Shown one piece after another: positions 55,426 through 64,000 of a DNA stretch of 64,000 nucleotides. A model generated the notes under the pieces. It saw nothing but the letters and a program-made list of their open reading frames with translations, was not told the DNA's origin and ran no database searches. The first letter of the stretch is position 1. The number at the start of each line of letters is the position of its first letter. Both the position numbers and the translations under genes were made by a program. This stretch comes from Paragorgia papillata (Eukaryota; Cnidaria; Anthozoa; Scleralcyonacea; Coralliidae), in assembly GCA_035771165.1 (NCBI GenBank), contig JAWNZC010000012.1, forward strand, positions 972,501-1,036,500, in the 5' to 3' direction.

Positions 55426-55719
55426 GTTTTCTGTCAGCGATAAAGTACAACAAAGACGTTTGCAATAGTGAACTAGCTAGCTTTATTTCGAATTCAGTAG
55501 CACTCGAACAACAACAACGTGGGCGCCCATTGGCCAGCGCGCTTATATCGTAGCCTGGCTCAATCACTGACATATGCCAGAAGATCAGAAACCGTCGCAT
55601 CCCTTTCCTCATATAGGGAAAGAACTTTTAAATGCTAAATTATTATAGTCCAAAGTTCAATTATTAAAGCCTAAATTATTAAAGTCCTTTTTTTATAAGT
55701 TTTCTAAAACATGTCCCAA

Positions 55720-55952
55720 CTACACCTCAGTAATTATAGTCTCTGTGTCGGCTTCCTTATGCGCGTCGAGCGCCGAGGTGCAACAGCTAGGGGCCTGCTG
55801 TGTATCCTCCGGTTCCACTCGCGGTGCAAATGGTGGTTGAGATTCTGTAGGTAAGTCGTTTCCCATCGCTGAGTTAGGGGTAAGCGAACCATGTACGGCC
55901 TGTGGGGTTTCCCTGAGTAAAGGCATCTTCGGCTCCCATAGTCAGGGAGCAT
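55720..55952 (-). pseudogene. Possible LTR-retroelement pol C-terminal tail
   Basis: The minus strand reads PRRSTRIRKPTQRL at its end, a form common at the C-terminus of Gypsy-type integrases, after a Pro-rich segment seen in another frame (ESQPPFAPRVEPEDTQQAP). The motif is short and the frames are broken, so this is tentative. Confidence 0.3.
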
Positions 55953-55959
55953 ATGTCAT

Positions 55960-56573
55960 GAAATCAAGTCCCGTGGGAATTTCGTGATGAAAGCAAGCGA
56001 CTCAGGTCTAGATGTGTTAAGGGAACCCTAAGGAACATGAAAAATGTTGTCGGCAATTTTGTAACTTACACCGACCGCCGCTATAGTGGGTTTAAAAAGT
56101 GACGTATATGGTCCATCATGAAAACGAGGCTGAGCAATAAAATGCCTTATAACTATTGTGAATGGCACCAAATCGTTATCAAAATTACTCACACTTTATA
56201 TTGAAGTGTATCTGACACAAACTAAGTAACGTTTTAGGTAATAAAACTAGTCCACGTGATCATGACAGCATGGAAACGAGACTGAGCAATATATGCCTTA
56301 TACAACTTATTTTGTACTGCGAAAAATCCATAAAAATCCACCAAAATCAAAGAAATATGTGATTGTTAGATTATCAGGTCTTATCATTCTTATTAGGAAT
56401 TATCGAAACACTGCCAAATTTGACATTTCATTATTTTCTTCCAAATTGTAAGAAACGTGTTATAACTGGATAAGATTACCCTTATTCACTGGAATAAAAA
56501 TTGTATTAATCCATTAAAAATTTTAAAAAATTAAAAAATTAAACTTGGACAATTTGCTTCCTGTGGATAGCGT
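55960..56573. other. No gene recognised
   Basis: TGGAAACGAGACTGAGCAATAWATGCC and its near copy at 56125 (AAAACGAGGCTGAGCAATAAAATGCC) form a spaced direct repeat. Otherwise featureless. Confidence 0.45.
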
Positions 56574-56581
56574 GTTAGAGG

Positions 56582-59252
56582 CACTGATCTCTATAAAAGG
56601 ACTGGATAGAGCATCTATTGTTCAGAAAGTGATGCCGGAAGTGAGCAGCGGCGGCCATCTTACTAGGACCCACTTGGGTCCTAAACAATATGTCGTAAAT
56701 AGGAGTGGAAAGCAGTTTAACGACGTTTTTCGCCAAATTCGAGAAGTTTGCTAAGATTTACCACCGAATTAAGGTTTGTAATCTTATTTTATATAATAGT
56801 TAAGTGTTTTTAAACTCTTTATTCCTTTTACAAAGGCTTTTTTATTTTGCGACCGAAAGATACCTTGCCGATGTATTTGCTTCACGAATCACGGTATTAA
56901 CAAATAGTCGGTAAACAAATGTCTTCCAAGTCCGCATGTGTGTACTTGTTTCTCTCTCTTTATTTTGTAGTATAAACGCGTATTATTAAATGGTTTACTG
57001 TGATGGGTTTTTTTCCTTTAAGTTTTGATTGATTTATTGCCGATTATTAAATCCAAATGGGAATTCAAATTTGGAAACGTTTTAGCATAAAACCTTATAC
57101 ATGCAATTTATATAACTTAATAAATCTCTTTAACGTGAACGCATATTAAAATTCAGTGAGATATTAATTATAAGTTGTTTTTTTGAATTAGTATTTTAAT
57201 TTGGACCCTTGATTTTTACTAACTGGTCAATGACTCATTGACTATAAATGGGTGCCACACTCCCATTGACCCATAAATTAGATGCCTGAGTTTATAATAC
57301 ACTCTCTATAATCTGCTAGGCTAATGGGCAAGACTTGGCCATGGCATTAGTATTGTTTCTAATTTTTAAATAACCAAAGTAAGTTTGTGCTACTTCAAAC
57401 GGTTCAGTGGTTCACATGGTTTTCTAATGTAGTATTAATTCAGTTTGACTCTTTCAATCAGCGACACAAGAAGAAGAAAAGCACAAGCACACACTTAGGC
57501 AGCATGTGTATTTTTCTATTTGTCAGTTTGCTACCCTTGCTTATCTAGTTCAATAGTTCAGCATAGCTCACTAGTCATCAAAAACTTGCTGCAAGTGATC
57601 TTTGCTCTATCATCTTAGTAAGACTGTAATCTTTAGTTTATTACCTTTACAGGTTGTGCACATACATGTTATTGACTTGGCTTTAGTATCAGCTTTTAAT
57701 ACATGTATTTTTATTTTGTAGTCCAGTGGCTCAGTGTTAATCTGGATACAGATTGTAAACCCTATGTAACATCTTTGCTCTGTTATTATAATAGTTATTG
57801 CTGTTCAATGATTAGAGAGATTTCAAAAGTGATCACTAAGGTTTAAGGGTTCAGTTCATTTTTGTTAATACTGTATGCATTACAGTATATATTATATTAA
57901 AAGCTTCATATATGGGGGGGTGGTGTGGCATTTCTATAATTTTAAGTAAATATTTAGTTTTTTACCACAATTAGCATTACTTGTCTTCCAAAGAACACTA
58001 TAGTAACTGACTTTTTAACTGGGTTTTTTACCACAAAGGTTGGCTGTGGTTGCCTTCTCAAGATGGCAAACCCAAATTTTGCTGTACTGAGTCCATTGCA
58101 ATGCAGTTGATAAGGGCAAAAGTCCCCAAAACATATAGAGTTTATATTGACAAGATAATTCTATGATGGGATTAATGAGAAGCCCTGAACATCAAGATGT
58201 GTAAATTGAAAGTAGCTTCAACCAAAACAAGAAGAATTAATGATAATGTATTTTCAAATATAGAAATATTAAAAATAGATTATGCAAATGCTCTTGCTGT
58301 TTTGTTGTGAAATATTTATTTGCAGGTGGCTATTAATCCTATCAGTCAATGCAGGAAATTATATTTCATTTATGTAATAATAAACTTGTAGAGTGTCTGG
58401 GATACTGTTAGAGTTTTAGTTGGCATCCCAGACACTCTGCAGAAATGGTAATATCAACAGGTGCATTTACTTGTAAAAAATGTAACCCAGCTAGGGTTTT
58501 CATTGAAAAGCCAACCATTTAAAGCAAAAATTATTATTCAACTTTAGTGGTATAACTCAAAAAGACAAGTCATACTTTATAATATCTCACTATTATTTAT
58601 GCCTCCATGAAGGCCTTTATTGTATAAATTGCATTGCAAGCTAATTTAATTCTATAGATCTATGTGAGTACAAAACCATAAAAAAACAATACACTTCTGA
58701 TGGCTTAAAGAAACGTATAAGGTGGCAAATGGACTATAAGGTTTTATGCTAGAACTTTTCCAAATTTGAATTCTCATTTGAATTACTCGGCAATAAATCA
58801 ATCAAAACATAAAGGAAACCCATCACAGTAAACCATTTAATAATACGGCGTTTATACTACAAAATAAAGAGAGAAACAAGTACACATGCGGACTTGGAAG
58901 ACATTTGTTTGCCGACTATTTTGTTAATACCGTGTGATTCGTGAAGCAAATACATAGGCAGGTATCTTTCGCAAAAAATAAGCCTTTGTAAAAGGAATAA
59001 AGAGTTTAAACACTTAACTATTATATAAAAATAAGATTTACGAACCGTTAATTCGGTGGTAAATCTTAGCAAACTTCTCGAATTTGGCGAAAAACGTCGT
59101 TAAACTGCTTTCCACTCCTATTTACGCCATTATTGTTTAGGACCCAAGTGGGTCCTAGTAAGATGGCCGCCGGCTGCTCACTTCCGGCATCAAAATTAGG
59201 GGCGCGAGAAACAATTAGATGCGACTATCCAGTCCTTTTATAGAGATCAGTG
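56582..59252. mobile_element. 2.7-kb hAT-type element, long TIR, 8-bp target duplication
   Basis: GTTAGAGG directly flanks both ends (56574-56581 and 59253-59260). Termini are CACTGATCTCTATAAAAGG and its complement. The inverted arms extend about 520 bases (56582-57110 and 58735-59252) and include GGACCCACTTGGGTCC. The 8-bp duplication fits hAT. The unique centre (57110-58735) has no recognised transposase, so non-autonomous or decayed. A 49-bp hairpin (GTGTCTGGGATAC / CATCCCAGACACTC) sits at 58391-58440. Confidence 0.9.
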
Positions 59253-59260
59253 GTTAGAGG

Positions 59261-59931
59261 ACTTAGAGAGTGCATGTGCATCCGAACCTGCTGGTATTTT
59301 TGGTCAGCGGCTTTTATCATCAAATTAGAGGTCCGCCATTTTGACTTACAGGCCATGTAGAGTCATGTAGAATGAGCAGGGTTTTGTACCGTTATCTTTT
59401 ATGGAGAATGACCCTGATTCTGTGGTCTATTCTCTATCAAGTGGTTGAGTAATTACTCTCTGACAAGCATATATCTTTTCATTTTTACAGTCTCTAGGAA
59501 TGTTACTCCCAGTTGACCAAAAATGCTGCAGAATTTGCTGGAGGATAGTTTTTTAGTGAAAAACAGTCAGTTCTAAAGAATTTGTGGTATTGGTGGGAAA
59601 ATGATTTGATCCCATGAGTGGTTTGTTTTTGCAAAAGTTTTCTTCAAGTCAACTGCTTTCTTCTTCACCTTCAACTTCATGAAAACAAGCTTGAAAGTCT
59701 TGAAATAACTCTGAGATGTACCATTCACAAATTCTTATTTTAAACCAAATTTAGTGGAATCCAATGCTGGTGCTAGTGCCAATGTAATAATTTTTTATTT
59801 ATTTATCTGCTTTGTGTAAAAAATAGTTGCCAGAGTTTGTGAACAGTTATTAAATTTTTAATGAAAATACTTGAACCAGTTGTACTCTCAATGTTGAATG
59901 CTTTGATACCTTATATTCACTATTAGTGTCA
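59261..59931. other. No gene recognised
   Basis: AT-rich spacer between two DNA elements. Confidence 0.4.
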
Positions 59932-59938
59932 TCCAACT

Positions 59939-61721
59939 CATAGCCACTGGAAAGGGAGAGGGCTGTGAAAGTGGGCGTGACTGAGATTTATGTTATTGTT
60001 CGTCAAATTCAAGATCACGTGACGTTGAACCTGCATGATTGAGCAATAAAAAGCAAGATTTTACATTAGAGCAGCGAGGCGCGTACCTACAAGTGCTACA
60101 ACGAAGTTCTTCCGTGATGGTTTCGATATAAATTCCACTTCATTTGGACATTATATGCATAGATGGTCCCTCATGAAAACTCCCTTTGCAAAGAATATTT
60201 AATAAAATGCTGTAAATTCGAATAAACGATCAATGGTCTGACCGAACACGGTGAGAGCCGAGGTAAAATAATGATACAATACTGTTTTGCCAACAGTACA
60301 ACTAAAACTAAAATTCGCTTTTGTCTTAATATGAATGGTTGTGCTAAATTATATGTCGTAAATTGAGTTGCCTTCATTGAATATTAAATGCACTAAATGT
60401 CTGGTGTATTGCGTTTCATAAACAACGGTGAGGACTGGCAATTGTCGTATGCGTATCAGTTTATTAGAATAACTAAAGTATAAGAAAACATTGCCATCTG
60501 ACAACAAAAGTGCAAAAACTCCGATTCAATAATGGCACGGAGACGACAAATACTTTTCGACTGCGTTGTTCCTTGGTTTTCTTTTATTAATAATTTGTAG
60601 ACATGCGGCGATTTATGATAATTTCAATTTATTCACATTATTTTTAATACTTACAATGAAAAATACAAAGTTTACATAGTGATACATAAATAAATCAGAG
60701 TTAAATATAAAACAAAATATTTTATGAAAGAATATACATATGTGAGAGTGTAATTAAAGTATAAAGCTTTCGAGTTTAATGACTGCCTTGACATATTAAT
60801 AAGTTGGGATCAGCAGAGGATGAAATATTAAGATCGTGTCGAAGTAAGAAAATAGACATTGTATAATACGAGAATGAAATTCAGATCAACCTTGGTGACT
60901 TAATATTTTTTACATTGAAACAGAAAGGGTTTTTAAATCACTGGGAATATTTTCCCAGATTTTTGTAGCTGAGAATCTTATAAATGTTTGTTTACAATAA
61001 TTAGTCCGGCGGGGAGAAAATAGTTCGCGCTACGGCTAATTTGCTCACAATGCCAGAGTGTGAATTATTTGAGTGAGCCATGCATGAGTTAGCGCTTGAT
61101 ACGATTGTGTAATGTTCAAGGGATGATCATTTTAATTCACGATAAAGTCCATCATGAAACCGAACGCCGATCATCTAGACAACGATGCACCACCATATAT
61201 ATTTCAGTGTTTACGTCTTATTTGAGAAATGCGCGACTTAAAAACTCTCACGGTCCTGTTAAAACCAATCCGATCTTTTTGAGGTGAATTCTTTGTGCAC
61301 ACAATCATATTATTGAATAAACTAATATCTAAAATTAACGCAGAATCAATGTAAAATATAAAATTTGTCATAAAAATGACGGACTACAGTATGCACTATA
61401 CAGCACTTTCGCTGTCTTATAATAAAGTTCGTAGGTCGTCAAAAACCGAATTCCTACCGAATTTTTTAACGAAATACATGGGTACTCCTTTGGACTTGTA
61501 AATATCATGTTTCTTGTGGATTTTTAGAAGTCACCATAACCGACATCGTGCAGTTTAACGAAGAACAAGGTTATAATCTAATGTAAGCCATATGAAAGAA
61601 TACACTGGCCATGCCGGTTCAAGATCACGTGACGCTCAGGCGGGAAATTTTTAACATCAAACCGGAAGTTCTATTGTTTCAGAGCGGAGTTTCACAGCCC
61701 TCTCCCTTTCCAGTGGCTATG
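59939..61721. mobile_element. 1.8-kb DNA element with TCCAACT target duplication
   Basis: TCCAACT flanks both sides (59932-59938 and 61722-61728). Termini are CATAGCCACTGGAAAGGG and complement, with about 33 bp of perfect inverted repeat. TCAAGATCACGTGACG occurs in direct orientation near both ends (60007 and 61619). The interior (60200-61550) has no recognisable transposase. Confidence 0.85.
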
Positions 61722-61850
61722 TCCAACTCAAACTTGAAATATTTTTTAAACCACTTTGCTAGCCATATTTATGGTTTTGTTTTAATTTTACTTTAATGTT
61801 ACCGCTTTATCAACAATGTTTTGCTTATGAATCGATATAAGGAAAAGAGC

Positions 61851-62165
61851 AGGAGGGAGGGGTGAACTCGTCGATTTTTGTGTTCTATGTGTCGGACCAT
61901 CGTGACGTCACGAGAAGAGACAACGAGTTAGTTGTCAAAACACAATAAAGGCACTTAATATTAGGGTTAGGGTTAGGGTTAGGGTTAGGTTATATAGTAT
62001 ATATATAATATAACCTATTATTAACCCTAACAAAATAACTTGGGAAGCCATTTGTTTTTGTCTCTTCAAACTTCCCGGGGTAAATCGCCGGTGACGTCAC
62101 GATGGTCCGACACATCGTACACGCGATTTGCTAATGAAGTCTCTACGAGTTCACCCCTCCCTCCT
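61851..62165. mobile_element. MITE with internal TTAGGG repeats
   Basis: AGGAGGGAGGGGTGAACTCG at the left is complemented at 62145-62165. TGTCGGACCATCGTGACGTC at 61890 faces GACGTCACGATGGTCCGACA at 62094. The centre holds four TTAGGG units. Confidence 0.85.
61961..61989 (+). repeat. Interstitial telomere-type repeat (TTAGGG)4
   Basis: Four perfect TTAGGG units and a partial fifth, next to a TATATAGTATATATATAATAT palindrome and a lone CCCTAA unit on the other side (62024). Inside the MITE 61851-62165. Confidence 0.95.
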
Positions 62166-62479
62166 GGAGAAGAGTCATGTTATCAATCATTGTAACAACC
62201 GCTGACCGGTGAATATCAATTACTCGTTGCCAGGCCCCGCATCACACGTCGATCACACTGACCTATATGAGGTATCATCGGTTACAAAATATGAAGCTTA
62301 ACCATCTAATATATATAACTGGACTGCGTGCTCCTATTACCTTTGAGTTAGGAAAAGTGTCCCCAAAATCGTTTTCAAAATGGCGGCATTTATGGGTCCT
62401 TTTGCTAATGGTGAAGGTCGCTGACCGATACCTAAGAATCTCTAGTTCGTGTTGGACATGTTCGGTATTTCGCTTTTTT

Positions 62480-62815
62480 TAAGAAAACTAAGCTATTTAG
62501 TCGGATAAACTGTACGTATGTTGTAGCCAGATGAATTATCTTTCTTCCAGTATATTTGATAGCTTCTACAGTGGTTTATTTCTCGAGAAAACATTCGGAG
62601 AAGACATTATTATACATACGGGAAAAAATTTCAAAATAGCGGCCGCTATTATGATTTATACATGTTTGGTATTTCGTTTTTTTTAGGGAAACTAAGCTAT
62701 TTGGTCGGATAAACTGCACGTATGTTATAGCAAGGTGAATTATCTTTCTGCCAATATATTTTATAACTTCTACAGTGGATTATTTCTTGAGAAAACGTTC
62801 GGAGTAGACGGACTA
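62480..62815 (+). repeat. About 200-bp-period direct repeat, pair 1
   Basis: AACTAAGCTATTTRGTCGGA ... TTCTACAGTGG ... GAGAAAACRTTCGGAG occurs at 62486-62600 and 62688-62808. Confidence 0.85.
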
Positions 62816-63187
62816 GGCAAACTTTGTCGAATTTTCTGTCAGAATTTTTGCCAAGTCAGCATAATATCGTCCTGGTCTCGAGTTTGTGTAAACAAAATAT
62901 TTGTTGAGCGGCCTGGGATGTTTTCATGATAAGAGTCTTATTGTAGTTCTGAACTACAATAATAATAATCCTAGACAATTACTGTTGTAGCTTTCTAGCA
63001 GTCTGAATTAAAGACGTGCCGGCCGGCGGTACCGCACGAACACTTGGCAATAAAATAAACAAGACTGTCAATACACATGGTCATGGAAATCTACAAACAT
63101 TTCGTTTTGTGAAGTCGCCAGCTCTATAAAGAACCGCTGAAGATCACGAGAAAATCATAAAGAAGCGAGGCGTACCGAGTTCTTCTT

Positions 63188-63232
63188 AGGCCTAGGTCAA
63201 ACTAGGTCGCTCTTCTCATGCGCCGAACCTAA
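63188..63232. mobile_element. Single end of the 4535 MITE family
   Basis: TAGGCCTAGGTCAAAC, a 5-base extra, then GTCGCTCTTCTCATGCGCC and GAACCTAAT. The opposite arm is missing. Confidence 0.7.
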
Positions 63233-63369
63233 TGATAATAACCACTGTGAAGTATGCACCACATTCAGCCTTCGATTCACAGCCTTCGATTCAGCCGTCG
63301 ATTCAATTATCGCTGTTATTGCGAAGTTATCTCCATATTCATCAGGTGGTCGCTATTGCAGAATATCAT

Positions 63370-63690
63370 ACAAAAACACAATTTTCTCAGGCGCTATACG
63401 ATAGGATTTCTTCAAATTTACATATGTTGTACAGAATTTCACGCTCTTTAATCTGGTATAAGTCTCCAGAGTGGCACAGACCCATGAAAAACCCAGGCGA
63501 GCGTTAAACAAATTCCGGCGCGGCGTTATTAATATGACTAACGGGGGTTGCCTTGCATATTTCAGATTACCTCAGATATAAACACAATTATCTCAGCCGC
63601 TATTCTATACGATTTTCTTCAAATTTACATATGTTGTACAGAATTTCATGCTCTTTGATTTATTATAAGTCTCCAGAGTGGATAAGACCC
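63370..63690 (+). repeat. About 200-bp-period direct repeat, pair 2
   Basis: ACACAATTWTCTCAG ... TTCAAATTTACATATGTTGT ... TAAGTCTCCAGAGTGG at 63376-63475 and 63580-63680. Period similar to pair 1 but different sequence. Confidence 0.85.
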
Positions 63691-64000
63691 TGGATACAAG
63701 TTTTCGCAGCGTGTTTGATACCATGCATTTCGAACAAACAAGGAGTTATATGTTAGAAAATAAAATTTATTTATCCACTATTTGCGTACACTACTTAAGC
63801 AACTAGAGTTGCTTACGTATTATAAAGAGATACATTGTCACTCATTGATATGTTTATCATGTACAAAAAGCACGCACGATTGATTAGCTGTAACTCGCCT
63901 AAATATGCTGATACGTATTTGGAAAGACGGACTCGATATGAAGTCTATAAGTAATTGTGTAAACCAAAACCCCTTTCCCTTGTCATTCACTTCTTACATT
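63691..64000. other. No gene recognised
   Basis: AT-rich end of the window. Confidence 0.4.

Noticed and set aside
61961..61989. Chromosome end
   Set aside because: Only four TTAGGG units, inside a TIR-bounded element with ordinary sequence on both sides.

Overview
The window looks like AT-rich nuclear DNA of an invertebrate animal, most probably a cnidarian. The evidence is small exons with GT/AG borders, a GAIN/GPS adhesion-receptor gene, Penelope-like elements with GIY-YIG endonucleases and hammerhead-like motifs, a 5S-rRNA-derived SINE, a Crypton-type recombinase remnant, dense MITEs and TTAGGG repeats. Species cannot be assigned. No prokaryotic features, intact rRNA or canonical tRNA were seen.

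Host coding content is sparse and mostly on the minus strand. The main gene (gene B) can be followed from a signal-peptide exon at 53584 to a GAIN/GPS exon ending at 19038. Exon phases agree over the run of exons found: signal peptide, short linker, Cys-rich module, glycine-rich modules, then (after one missing exon) GAIN subdomain A, which is present twice, and GAIN-B/GPS. No seven-helix exons were recognised below 19038. A second, paralogous locus (gene A) has two signal-peptide exons at 5069-4886, in about 1 kb of DNA paralogous to gene B's 5' end, and a hormone-receptor-like exon at 2455-2229. It probably continues past the left edge.

Most of the rest is mobile DNA. By region: 1-1600 trinucleotide satellite; 1656-2222 foldback MITE; 3541-3957 hammerhead palindrome and MITE; 5479-8995 a TIR-bounded element carrying decayed plus-strand exons; 9620-10120 palindrome; 11159-11575 tRNA-type SINE; 11765-14010 TAACTCC clusters around a pogo-like transposase remnant; 14195-17919 gag-like gene interrupted by a SINE and a Crypton-like pseudogene; 20.5-24.4 kb satellites and a 1.2-kb tandem duplication; 25.2-29.6 kb decayed LINE; 30.0-31.7 kb satellites; 33.18-35.03 kb head-to-head Penelope element inside a MITE; 35.6-37.3 kb foldback with nested insertions; 38.6-39.5 kb satellite and MITE; 41.57-43.35 kb piggyBac-like MITE abutting a Penelope element; 43.4-44.8 kb tandem array; 45.0-52.2 kb a large inverted-repeat-bounded block; 54.6-62.2 kb several TIR elements, two with clear target-site duplications.

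The elements are strongly nested, and several insertion events can be read directly from target-site duplications or from comparison with an uninterrupted paralogous arm. All calls come from reading sequence by eye; no database search was possible.
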